Positions 7,760 to 14,976 of a DNA stretch of 42,645 nt are shown one piece after another (position 1 is the first letter of the stretch; each line of letters starts with the position of its first letter). Origin of the DNA: an uncultured Clostridia bacterium (GTDB lineage: Bacteria > Bacillota > Clostridia > Oscillospirales > Oscillospiraceae); the NCBI GenBank assembly GCA_930990965.1, contig CAKNRQ010000022.1, positions 1 through 42,645 on the forward strand. Direction: 5' to 3'. The translations under genes were made by a program, and so were the position numbers. The notes under the pieces were generated by a model. It saw nothing but the letters and a program-made list of their open reading frames with translations, made no database searches and was not told the origin of the DNA.

Positions 7760-9766
7760 TTACGCCGCGGCGCGGTAGAGGAATGTGACAATCTGCGCGC
7801 GGCTGCACTCGGCGTTCGGGCTGAAGCTGTCCGCGCTCGTGCCGTCGGTGACGCCGTTCGCGACCGCCCAGGCGACGGCTCCGGCGTAGTAGCTGTCAGC
7901 GGGGACGTCGGCGAAGCCGGCGGAGCCGCCGCGGCCGTTGAGGGCGCGCTGCAGGAAGGTCACGACCTCGGCGCGGGTGCAGACGGCGTTCGGGCTGAAG
8001 CCGCCGTTGCCGGTGCCGTCGGTGACGCCGCTCGCGACCGCCCAGGCGACGGCTTCGGCGTAGTAGCTTCCGGCGTCGACGTCGTTGAAGCCGCCCGAGC
8101 CGGAGGCGTCGGGGCAGCCGAGCGCGCGCCAGAGGAAGGTGACAACCTGGGCGCGGGTGCACGGCGCGTCAGGGCTGAAGGTGCCGTAGCCCGTCCCGGT
8201 AGTGACCCCGTTCGCAACCGCCCAATTCACCGCGTCGGCATAGTAGGCGTCCGCCGGGACGTCGTCGAAGGCGTGAGCCTCGGATATAGGCTCATTGTCC
8301 TCTGGATCGGCAGGCTTGACTGATGGCGGATTGTACGTCGGCACATAGTCCGGGTTGGGAGTGCCGCAGCCATTCGTGCAATATTCTTCATTTGCTTTAA
8401 AGCTATGTCCAAGAGCGTCCCCAACAGCAACGGTTTTGTCTTCACTTATAGCATAGCAGTTGTCACACTGGACGTAGTATGTTGCGGGACTGGTGCATGT
8501 GGCTGCCGCTGCCATTTTATATGAGGCTTTATTTGTAAAGCTATGTCCAGTCGGAGGAATAGTTTCTTGTGCTACTAAAACACTGCCGCATATTTTGCAG
8601 CTGGAGCCTTCTGTGAGCCCGGATTTCGTGCATGTAGGTGCTATTTCCTCGTCAGTTTCATACACATGGTCATTTTCACCTTTGACCAAGATGTAGATGT
8701 CCCTTGAATAGTAGTTATGAAGAGAAAGGTTTCCCTGCGCATCATGAGCATGAATCGAGCATAATCTCCAATGGCCTGACGGGATGCTTTCATCAGCTTT
8801 AAAAATGAGCTCATAAAGGCCCGTTCCTTCATTATACGTCAACTCTGGATAAGCCAACAATTTTCCTGTTTCATAGTTATCAATTGAGCATACCACTCTA
8901 CCCATCTGTCGATCATCCGTAATCTTTACAGATAAAACAGCCTGCTCTCCAAACTGTATTTCTTCCTTATCAAATTTCAAAGTTGAATCATCGATTACAG
9001 GAGGTTGCGCATCCGCATTTGTTCCTATGACATTGAACCCAATGTCTGTACTCCCTGCCCACGCTGCTATACCAAATCCGTTCTCATCGCTTGCATTAAT
9101 AAATCCAATGCTCCAGTATCCGGATGGAGTATCTTCATCTATCGTAAATTCATATACATATTTTCCTAGCGACTCATCATATGACATATCAAGAAAATTT
9201 TTATTCATTCCAGAGTCCTCGTTAGTCAAAGACAAAGATGCATGACTTATTCTGTCGCTCTGAATGTCCACTGCGATGATTACGGTATCGCCTACTGTAG
9301 CTTCGGTCTTATTAACCGAAATATCGTCAAGACCTATTATTATCGGACCTGAGGTTCCAGTTACATTAAAACCGTAGGAGTCATCGTAAGAGTAAAAAGA
9401 TACATAGTTCCCCGTAGTGTCATAAACAGAAATACTTCTTACAGTCCACATTCCCTGGGGTGTATACTCGTTTACTTGGAATTTGAATTCGAAGGTATCT
9501 TTATCTTCAATTCTGGTCATGAGTCCTTGATATTGCTCGCTTGAATCTATATTCCAAAGCGAGATATGAATTCTATCAATCTCAACATTGTCTGTAGCCT
9601 CAACAGTAACTGTAACCGTTTCGCCAACAGTGGCTTCTGTTTTATCAACCTTCAGACTACCTTCAACGATGGTCGGCGGCTGCGAATCGACGTCAGCGAG
9701 TGCTGATGTCGAAATCAATACAAACAATAACACAATTAGCAGTAGTGATATAATGGATTTCTTCAT
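7760..9766 (-). CDS. Secreted SLH-domain protein with Ig-like repeats; mosaic composition
   Basis: 668 residues from ATG 9766 behind AAGGGG. After a signal peptide (residues 1-24, ending STSALA) come three Ig-like modules of about 110 residues. Each has a KTEATVGETVTV-like or related opening and a YEF/YEL...TPSGYWSI-like close. A Cys/His-rich stretch (about 365-465) follows, with ATCTSP, CKICG and repeated TGHSF/LGHSF words known from gut clostridial surface proteins. A Pro/Asp/Glu linker leads to three SLH domains (about 500-668). The first two thirds are AT-rich, while the SLH part is very GC-rich, with the change near base 8280 exactly at the domain junction. The gene lies 28 bp after the HTH gene on the same strand, so the two are probably co-transcribed. 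Ligand unknown. Confidence 0.87.
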   Translation of the reverse strand: MKKSIISLLLIVLLFVLISTSALADVDSQPPTIVEGSLKVDKTEATVGETVTVTVEATDNVEIDRIHISLWNIDSSEQYQGLMTRIEDKDTFEFKFQVNEYTPQGMWTVRSISVYDTTGNYVSFYSYDDSYGFNVTGTSGPIIIGLDDISVNKTEATVGDTVIIAVDIQSDRISHASLSLTNEDSGMNKNFLDMSYDESLGKYVYEFTIDEDTPSGYWSIGFINASDENGFGIAAWAGSTDIGFNVIGTNADAQPPVIDDSTLKFDKEEIQFGEQAVLSVKITDDRQMGRVVCSIDNYETGKLLAYPELTYNEGTGLYELIFKADESIPSGHWRLCSIHAHDAQGNLSLHNYYSRDIYILVKGENDHVYETDEEIAPTCTKSGLTEGSSCKICGSVLVAQETIPPTGHSFTNKASYKMAAAATCTSPATYYVQCDNCYAISEDKTVAVGDALGHSFKANEEYCTNGCGTPNPDYVPTYNPPSVKPADPEDNEPISEAHAFDDVPADAYYADAVNWAVANGVTTGTGYGTFSPDAPCTRAQVVTFLWRALGCPDASGSGGFNDVDAGSYYAEAVAWAVASGVTDGTGNGGFSPNAVCTRAEVVTFLQRALNGRGGSAGFADVPADSYYAGAVAWAVANGVTDGTSADSFSPNAECSRAQIVTFLYRAAA

Positions 9767-9794
9767 TTTAATACCCCTTAGGCCAAATTATCCA

Positions 9795-10292
9795 TCAAAT
9801 TGTTGTTAATAATGGAGTTAGTAAATTCGCAATAGTGCCAAACACTTGTACAATGTTTCCAAATGTCTGTAGTATTTTTACGGCTTGTAATTTGCTTAGC
9901 TTTTCTGATAATTTTTCAAATTTTTTCGTGATGTATGTTTTCCCTTGCGTAGTAAGCTGGCAGTCTTTAAGTCTATCGCCAGTACTATATTCTATATATC
10001 CAAAATCGCTCATGTAGTTGATCGCTTGAGTTAACTCTTGCGGGTCAATATCCAACTTACAGTCTTCATATAAGCAACTGGAATTAACTAATAAAATGTA
10101 GATTAGTATTTTGTAAACAACGTCATCTTCAACAGGCGGCATGGCATTTCTTGGTATATGCCATCTACCTTTTTCCATAAATGCTCCTCTCACCTTTTCC
10201 TCTCTACAGTATTTCCGGATTTTTTCTTGAGGCATTACCCACAACTTAGAGGCATTGCCTGTTGTCAAATAAGCAATTTCTATATTTTCCAT
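9795..10292 (-). CDS. Small HTH protein with hydrophobic C-terminus
   Basis: 165 residues from ATG 10290-10292; the ribosome site (GGGAG) is weak and about 13 nt away. The N-terminus (about 10-50) has the look of an excisionase/AlpA-type winged helix-turn-helix, with KLWVMPQEKIRKYCRE and GRWHIPRNA. A second winged-helix-like part covers about 55-115 (a PQELTQAINYMSDFGYIEY stretch, then LTTQGKTYITKKF). The last 30 residues (VKILQTFGNIVQVF...NLLTPLL) form an amphipathic or membrane-seeking helix pair. I do not recognise the family. It is AT-rich, divergent from the XRE gene and upstream of the SLH gene, which suggests a regulator of that surface protein or a remnant of a mobile module. Confidence 0.7.
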   Translation of the reverse strand: MENIEIAYLTTGNASKLWVMPQEKIRKYCREEKVRGAFMEKGRWHIPRNAMPPVEDDVVYKILIYILLVNSSCLYEDCKLDIDPQELTQAINYMSDFGYIEYSTGDRLKDCQLTTQGKTYITKKFEKLSEKLSKLQAVKILQTFGNIVQVFGTIANLLTPLLTTI

Positions 10293-10332
10293 AATGCCGA
10301 CTACCGCTCCCTATTTTTACATATTCCCCCTT

Positions 10333-10363
10333 AGTATAGCACAAAGCTAGCAAAATCAACAAC
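10333..10363 (-). promoter_or_regulatory. Promoter of the HTH-SLH unit
   Basis: On the minus strand an extended -10 TGCTATACT (TATACT at 10333-10338) is preceded by overlapping -35 candidates TTGTTG (18 bp) or TTGATT (15 bp). The GTTGTTG of the -35 area matches the half-site of the inverted repeat at 10391, so a repressor could cover it. Confidence 0.6.
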
Positions 10364-10390
10364 TTTATTTTTGTCAGGGAATATTATATT

Positions 10391-10405
10391 ACAACAAGAA
10401 GTTGT
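10391..10405. promoter_or_regulatory. Candidate operator, ACAAC-N5-GTTGT
   Basis: A perfect 5+5 inverted repeat in the 194-bp gap between the divergent HTH and XRE genes. Further GTTGT half-sites occur at 10357-10363 (minus) and near 10453 (plus). This is the size and place expected for an XRE repressor site. No function is shown. Confidence 0.4.
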
Positions 10406-10486
10406 TATCAAGCTTTTTTTCTAATTTACGGAGTTTTAATTAACACCCCCCAGTTGTTAGGATGTACATAAAGGGGGCGTTTGCGG

Positions 10487-10816
10487 ATGCTTGAAAATTT
10501 GAAAGAGCTGAGGAAGGCCACCAAAACTACTCAGACCCAGTTGGCTGAAGCCATCGGAGTAAGCCAGCAATCAATAAACAAATACGAAAATCACAATATT
10601 GAACCAGACATAGAGACATTGAAACGAATTGCAACGTATTTCAATACAACTATAGATTATATCGTTGGATACACGGAGCTGCGGTTCAAGCCGGATGAAA
10701 TTGAAAACTATGCCCTCAACGCCGACGAGGTCGAGATGATAGAGGTTTACCGCCGGCTTAGCGGGGGGCAGCGTGAGGCGGTGAGGGCGGTTATGAGGGC
10801 GTTTTTGGAGACTTAG
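10487..10816 (+). CDS. XRE-family transcriptional regulator
   Basis: 109 residues. ATG 10487 lies nine nt after AAGGGGG; a TTG six bases earlier is too close. Residues 5-60 are a Cro/CI-type helix-turn-helix (TQTQLAEAIGVSQQSINKYE is the recognition part, followed by PDIETLKRIATYF). The C-terminal 45 residues (LNADEVEMIEVYRRLS, REAVRAVMRAF) resemble the tail of many clostridial phage-type repressors. Base composition changes from AT-rich to GC-rich near 10680, at the domain boundary. It is divergent from the HTH gene, so it may control that promoter. Confidence 0.88.
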   Translation: MLENLKELRKATKTTQTQLAEAIGVSQQSINKYENHNIEPDIETLKRIATYFNTTIDYIVGYTELRFKPDEIENYALNADEVEMIEVYRRLSGGQREAVRAVMRAFLET

Positions 10817-10947
10817 CGGCGAAAAATTCACCGGCGCGTTACAACTTAAATATATCATTCACGTCTCGTTAACAGGGCGTAAACATTTGGCGGCTATACT
10901 TTTCGCATACCGGGAGACCGGAAAACGCGAATAAGGAGAGCAAAATC

Positions 10948-11037
10948 ATGAAGAAATTTATAACTTTCGCAGGCGCCGCCGCCGTTGTTGCACTGGGCGT
11001 CATGGGCGTCAGGAAGCTGGCCGGCCGCAAGGCTTGA
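10948..11037 (+). CDS. 29-residue predicted membrane peptide
   Basis: ATG 10948 follows AAGGAGAG at ideal spacing. The product MKKFITFAG...VRKLAGRKA has a short basic start, one hydrophobic stretch of about 17 residues (FAGAAAVVALGVMGV) and a basic tail, the form of a single-pass small membrane protein. It lacks a signal peptidase site. The stop codon TGA is part of the -35 box of the acetyltransferase promoter. No family is recognised; the strong ribosome site is the main support. Confidence 0.55.
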   Translation: MKKFITFAGAAAVVALGVMGVRKLAGRKA

Positions 11038-11062
11038 AAACCGCCCCGGGCGGTGCTACAAT
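11034..11062 (+). promoter_or_regulatory. Promoter of the acetyltransferase with palindromic spacer
   Basis: TTGAAA (11034-11039) and TACAAT (11057-11062) are 17 bp apart, and the -10 is extended (TGC before it). The spacer holds the palindrome ACCGCC-ccg-GGCGGT (11040-11054). As DNA it could be an operator; as RNA it would be a hairpin just after the 29-residue peptide gene. It lacks a T-tract. Confidence 0.72.
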
Positions 11063-11090
11063 GTCAAAAACGTGAAGGGACGTGTTTGAC

Positions 11091-11609
11091 ATGATACGCA
11101 AAGCCACCGCCTCGGACGTCGATGCAATCGTTGAAAGCTATTCCGCGCTCTTCGAGCACGAGCGCATCCACGGCTCCACAACCCAGTGGCGTGAGGGGCT
11201 CTACCCCACCCGCGCAACCGCCGAGGGCGGTGTCGAGCGCGGAGATATGTACGTCTACTACCTCGGCGGCAAGCTCGCCGCGAGCATGATAGTGAACTCG
11301 CACCAGGCCGCCGAGTACTACGAGATACCCTGGCTCTATCCGGCCGCGGACAGCGAGGTGCTGGTGATACACACCCTGTGTGTCCCGCCCGACATGGCCG
11401 GGCGCGGGCTCGGCACTCTGATGGTCGGCTTCGCAACCGGGCTCGCCATCGGACAGGGCAAGCGCGTCATGCGTCTCGACACCAACGCGAAAAACATACC
11501 CGCCCAAAAACTTTACCAGAAGCTCGGCTACCGCCTGGCCGGCAGCCACCACGCGCTGCACGAGGGCGCGCTGGACACCGAGCTCGTATACATGGAGTAT
11601 CTGCTTTGA
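11091..11609 (+). CDS. GNAT-family N-acetyltransferase
   Basis: 172 residues from ATG 11091, ten nt after AAGGGA (the in-frame GTG at 11082 is too close). The GNAT fold is shown by the opening MIRKATASDVDAIVESY, the acetyl-CoA pyrophosphate loop PPDMAGRGLGTLM (Q/RxxGxG/A type) and the final NIPAQKLYQKLGY motif. It transfers an acetyl group from acetyl-CoA to an unknown amine. Stand-alone gene with its own promoter. Confidence 0.9.
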   Translation: MIRKATASDVDAIVESYSALFEHERIHGSTTQWREGLYPTRATAEGGVERGDMYVYYLGGKLAASMIVNSHQAAEYYEIPWLYPAADSEVLVIHTLCVPPDMAGRGLGTLMVGFATGLAIGQGKRVMRLDTNAKNIPAQKLYQKLGYRLAGSHHALHEGALDTELVYMEYLL

Positions 11610-11615
11610 GTACGC

Positions 11616-11650
11616 AAGGGAGCCGCCCGGCTGTGCCGGACGGCTCCCTT
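11616..11650 (+). terminator. Stem-loop after the acetyltransferase gene
   Basis: A long stem AAGGGAGCCG-c-CCGGC / GCCGG-a-CGGCTCCCTT with loop tgt lies seven bp after the stop. It is strong but has no T-run beyond the stem, so termination may be partial. Confidence 0.65.
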
Positions 11651-11822
11651 ACCCGCAGGCCAAAATGACGGTTAAAAAACAAAAAGCGCAATCGGAGACG
11701 GTTATCTCCGGCTGCGTCAAGCCCACCCAATTAATGATTATATCGCAGTCCGATTCGTGAATCAAGACCCTGTGTGCATTTTCGTTAATAGTGCCGATTT
11801 TGTGAAATAAGTACATTTGCAG

Positions 11823-11851
11823 TTGACTATTTATCTCGTTTATGGTATATT
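11823..11851 (+). promoter_or_regulatory. Promoter of the large non-coding RNA
   Basis: TTGACT (11823-11828), 17-bp spacer, TATATT (11846-11851). A near-consensus sigma-A promoter with no reading frame behind it. Predicted transcription start about 11858. The 170 bp upstream of it (11651-11822) hold only a small GGAG/CTCC hairpin near 11694-11713 and no supported gene. Confidence 0.82.
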
Positions 11852-11857
11852 GTGACC

Positions 11858-12520
11858 AGAAGATAAGAGCACAGGAGATAGGGTGCAATACGTGAAGACA
11901 GGGAGCCAAGCAGGACGCGAAGCCGAAACCACTTCTAGGTCTGAGGCCATTCATTAGGCCGCATATATTATATGCTATATTTTATTATCTGTTTCGGTTT
12001 TATAAGCGTCCACGCCGGATATGGGTCCAAGGCCACTTGATTGGCCAAAGCCAGGCAGAATACAAAAGCCGTCTGACACTGAAACAGTTTGTCAGTGAAA
12101 ACAGCGGCAGCTTGTATTACAAATCACCTGACCAAAGCCTGAAGCCGTGTTTGTGCAGAGCTAGATTAATTTAACGCAACACCAAACGGGCGCCGTCTGA
12201 ATATAAAGGCTGAAGGCAAAATAGGATCAGGTACCGGCTCCAAAAGAAATAGCCTATCCAGTGCAGCTTATCTTATCGGGTTACTGCCCAAATCCAGACG
12301 GAACAGTGAGTGAACGACCCGAGGATGTCAGTCGGGCCCGGCTCAGGGCCAAAAGAATTACCAGAGCATACCGGAAGGAGGGTCAAGTAGGAAGTTCCAT
12401 TGGCGCCCAGGCAGATAAGCACCGAAATCTGTAGAAAGAGAGGTTAAAATGATGTTAGATACCAAGAATCAATGCATCTGACCCTCACCTGAGTAAGTGG
12501 TGAGGGTCAGATGCTTTTTT
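11858..12520 (+). ncRNA. Large structured non-coding RNA candidate, about 660 nt
   Basis: This stretch has its own sigma-A promoter and a 16-bp terminator with T6, and no plausible reading frame. Its GC content is lower and more even than the flanking genes. Many complementary segments nest without conflict: GGGaGCCAA 11901-11909 with TTGGCgCCC 12400-12408 (closing a roughly 500-nt domain); GGACGC 11913-11918 with GCGTCC 12006-12011; CCGAAAC 11923-11929 with GTTTCGG 11991-11997; CAGGC 12052-12056 with GCCTG 12137-12141; AATACAA 12059-12065 with TTGTATT 12112-12118; GCCG 12068-12071 with CGGC 12105-12108; CTGAC-ACTG 12073-12081 with CAGT-tt-GTCAG 12085-12095; CCGTCTG 12193-12199 with CAGACGG 12295-12301. 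Unpaired A-rich joints (CAAAG, GAAAAC) recur. Size and style recall OLE, GOLLD and ROOL RNAs, but I cannot assign a class. Signatures of RNase P, tmRNA, SRP RNA and group II domain V were looked for and not seen. Confidence 0.8.
12474..12520 (+). terminator. Terminator of the large RNA
   Basis: Stem of 16 bp (GCATCTGACCCTCACC and its complement), 9-nt loop, then TTTTTT. A second hairpin at 12532-12547 (CCGCCC/GGGCGG) followed by TTATTTTTTT forms a back-up terminator in the same direction. Confidence 0.93.
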
Positions 12521-12561
12521 GCGCTGTTTTGCCGCCCGCTGGGGCGGTTATTTTTTTGTTC

Positions 12562-13185
12562 TCAGCCGCAGATGAACAGCCGCGCGTCGCCGCCCGTGCC
12601 ATGTCCGTCGCTCATGGGCTGCACTATCCACGATATGGCGGCAGCCTCCCAGCCGTCCGGCACATAGCTCACAGCCCGGCCGTCAACAGCCATGCGCGCC
12701 GCCGTCTCGTGGCCGTACAGCGCGCCGGGCGCGTTGACGAGGTATGTGTCGCCCTCCGGCACGCCCAGAGTCTCAAAGCTCTCGAACGGCAGGACCGCGA
12801 GTGAATCTATCACCGGCCCGGCGGGCGTGACGGTTTCCGCTCTATAATCTCCGCAATCCACAGCGCTGAGCTCCCCGTTGAAAATGCGCAGTTGGTAACG
12901 GGTATATTTGCCCCCGCGCGACGGGGCGAGCAAATCGAGCTCCACGCTCTTGAGGCCCAGCGCGCTGTCCAGCGCCAGTTCCGGCATGTGCCCCGGCGTG
13001 AGCGAGAGTTCGGACAGCTCCCGGCCCAGCACATCTTCGACGATTGCGGGCAGATCCCCGGCCTCGAGCTTGGCAGAGACCGGCATTGTCTCGTTCAGGC
13101 CGCGCTCCGTGTGCAAAAGAACGAGCGATAAAACCAGCAGTACTCCGGCTGCCTGTGCCGCGGCAGCCTTCAGGGGTGCCTTCAT
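12562..13185 (-). CDS. Membrane-anchored extracytoplasmic protein of unknown function
   Basis: 207 residues from ATG 13185 with GGAGG 11 nt upstream. One N-terminal hydrophobic segment (AAAQAAGVLLVLSLVLL) acts as signal anchor; there is no lipobox. The rest is an acidic, beta-leaning soluble domain without a motif I recognise. It is the last gene of the recJ operon, 16 bp after the DUF2974 gene, so it probably shares its transcription, but its role is not evident. Confidence 0.75.
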   Translation of the reverse strand: MKAPLKAAAAQAAGVLLVLSLVLLHTERGLNETMPVSAKLEAGDLPAIVEDVLGRELSELSLTPGHMPELALDSALGLKSVELDLLAPSRGGKYTRYQLRIFNGELSAVDCGDYRAETVTPAGPVIDSLAVLPFESFETLGVPEGDTYLVNAPGALYGHETAARMAVDGRAVSYVPDGWEAAAISWIVQPMSDGHGTGGDARLFICG

Positions 13186-13201
13186 CAGCGGGGATACCTC
13201 C

Positions 13202-14323
13202 TCACTTCTTTCTGCGCTGGAAGTGGTTTATGATGGGCAGGGTGTTTCGTGCGCTGGATATGTACGCGCGGGCCAGGAGCTCCATACTCTCGGTGAACAC
13301 GGCGCGCTCGTGCTCGTCGCCCAGCAGGTCGCGCGCGGCAGAGGCGGCCTTCCTCACGCGCTGCTCGGTGAGGTCGGTAAGCGTCCTGGCGCCGGTACTC
13401 TCCAGGGCGTCAAACACAGCGTTTATGAGTTTTTGCCGCTCCTCAGGTTCGAGGCTATCAGCCCAGGCGCGCATGGCGTCACGGTAGACGCGGGTGCGCA
13501 GCGAGAACTTGTCGCAGCGCACAAAACGCGGGCCGAGCACCTGCCAGGTGTAGGCGTTGTGCGCCGCCATGCCTGTTTCGTTTGTCTCGATTATCTCATA
13601 CGGCGAGTCGTTCACCAACAGCACGCCGACGAGGGAGTGCTGAGGCACGAACATGCGTATCTTGCCGCGGATGCGCATATAGCCGGGGTCGTTCTTCACG
13701 CTCTCGCGGAAGCCGGGACCGTCGAAGTTGTAGACGTTCAGGATTCGCTCCTGGAACTGCTCCGGGGCTTTCATGGCGGCAAAAACCGAGAGGTTGCCGC
13801 CCTTTGAGTGGCCGCCCACTCTGAATTTCCCACCGAAGCGCTCCATCGCGCGGCACAGGTAGTCCGCGGCGTCCCGCTGGGCCGGCACGGCGTCTGAGTA
13901 GCTCATGTTGAAGTCCTCACGCCAGGCGGCGATGGTGTCATCCGTGCCGCGGAAGGCCACATAGTGCGTCCCGTCCGGCAGCTCGAGCGTCATGGCGCAG
14001 AACTGCTCGGTGTTGCCGGAGTCAACCCGGTTTATGTAGTCGTGTATGCTCAGGCCGTCGAAGCGGGGCGAGGCGAGCATTTTCTTCACCATCGTCACCG
14101 CGCCCGGAGCCAGCAGCACGCCCAGGCGCACATCCCTGTCGCCGTAACGCTCGAAATATGCGTCAACGGCGTCGCGCAGCGCTGCGCCGCCCTCGGCGGG
14201 GACTATGCCAGTGAAGTCCAGGCTGGTGAGCTTGGAGCAGATCACCGCATCAATCTCATTGAAAGGCGCGGCATCGAATTTCACGTCGCCGCGCCAGTCG
14301 AGGTAGTCTATCGCGTTGGACAT
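13202..14323 (-). CDS. DUF2974 (Mbeg1-like) alpha/beta hydrolase
   Basis: 373 residues. The nucleophile elbow GGHSKGG, the upstream HYVAFRGTDDT strand-loop and NVYNFDGPGF mark the lipase-like DUF2974 family common in Firmicutes. Serine hydrolase activity on lipids or esters is likely but the substrate is unknown. It has no signal peptide. Its ATG overlaps the stop of the MBL gene as TAATG, which fixes the start and indicates coupled translation. Confidence 0.88.
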   Translation of the reverse strand: MSNAIDYLDWRGDVKFDAAPFNEIDAVICSKLTSLDFTGIVPAEGGAALRDAVDAYFERYGDRDVRLGVLLAPGAVTMVKKMLASPRFDGLSIHDYINRVDSGNTEQFCAMTLELPDGTHYVAFRGTDDTIAAWREDFNMSYSDAVPAQRDAADYLCRAMERFGGKFRVGGHSKGGNLSVFAAMKAPEQFQERILNVYNFDGPGFRESVKNDPGYMRIRGKIRMFVPQHSLVGVLLVNDSPYEIIETNETGMAAHNAYTWQVLGPRFVRCDKFSLRTRVYRDAMRAWADSLEPEERQKLINAVFDALESTGARTLTDLTEQRVRKAASAARDLLGDEHERAVFTESMELLARAYISSARNTLPIINHFQRRKK

Positions 14324-14937
14324 TACAGGTGTTCTATGGCGTGGCGCATGTAGGGGTTGTGCGAGCGCTCCACGCTCAGGCGGCTGCCCTCGGCGTGACC
14401 GGGGTAGACGTCGTAGTCCCCGGGGAGGTCCGCAATGCGTTTGAGGCTTCTGAGCTCTTCGTTCATGTCGCCGCCGGGGAAGTCCGTGCGGCCGCAGCTC
14501 AGACGAAACAGCGTGTCTCCGGTGAAGAGCGAGTCACCGCAAACGAGCGTCACGCCGCCGGGCGTGTGTCCCGGGGTCTCCATCACGTGGAACTCGACGG
14601 AACCGACCTTGACAGTGTCGCCTTCGCCGTAGAACACCGTACCCTCGGGCGGCTTGAAGCCGCGGCCAATGCCGGTCACCGCGGAGCCAACTTCCTTCTT
14701 GTTTACGTAGAGCGTGGCGCCCGTCTCGCTCAACACGGCGTCGAGGGCGCCTATGTGGTCGAAGTGAGCGTGCGTGAGCATGACTGCCACGCACTTGAGG
14801 TGGTTGTCCTCGAGGTAGCCGAGGATGGTGTTGCTCTCAGCGCCCGGGTCTATGACCGCGCACTCGAGGGTTTGTTCATCGGTCACCACGTAGCAGTTTG
14901 TCTCGAGGTGGCCGACAGGCAGAGTTTTAATGAGCAT
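14323..14937 (-). CDS. Metallo-beta-lactamase-fold hydrolase, glyoxalase II-like
   Basis: 204 residues. The zinc motif THAHFDHIG and later metal ligands (PGHTPGG, FTGDTLF, PGHAEG) are complete, in the order of the GloB-like branch of the MBL fold. Members hydrolyse thioesters such as S-lactoylglutathione or related metabolites; clostridia usually lack glutathione, so another thiol or a sulfur compound is as likely. Fourth gene in the recJ-rel-dtd operon, 39 bp after dtd. Confidence 0.9.
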   Translation of the reverse strand: MLIKTLPVGHLETNCYVVTDEQTLECAVIDPGAESNTILGYLEDNHLKCVAVMLTHAHFDHIGALDAVLSETGATLYVNKKEVGSAVTGIGRGFKPPEGTVFYGEGDTVKVGSVEFHVMETPGHTPGGVTLVCGDSLFTGDTLFRLSCGRTDFPGGDMNEELRSLKRIADLPGDYDVYPGHAEGSRLSVERSHNPYMRHAIEHL

Positions 14938-14976
14938 AGTTTTCCTCCGTCGATTTGGTTGGTTGTGAGCGGCGTT

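Noticed and set aside
6526-7791. A 421-residue open frame on the minus strand
   Set aside because: It is the antisense shadow of the GH13 gene: no ribosome site, Val/Ala/Glu-rich low-complexity product, while the plus strand has all GH13 motifs.
11664-11759. A 31-codon plus-strand frame (MTVKKQKAQSE...)
   Set aside because: No Shine-Dalgarno sequence and no recognisable feature; short frames of this size are expected by chance.
11649-11954. A 101-residue minus-strand frame between the acetyltransferase and the RNA
   Set aside because: No ribosome site, odd composition, and it overlaps the promoter and 5' helices of the large RNA.
11858-12520. The large RNA as RNase P RNA, tmRNA, SRP RNA or a group II intron
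   Set aside because: The conserved RNase P core, the tRNA-like ends of tmRNA, the SRP GGUCAGGUCCGGAAGGAAGCA-type loop and a domain V hairpin were looked for and not found. A single GGAAGGAG word near 12373 is not enough.
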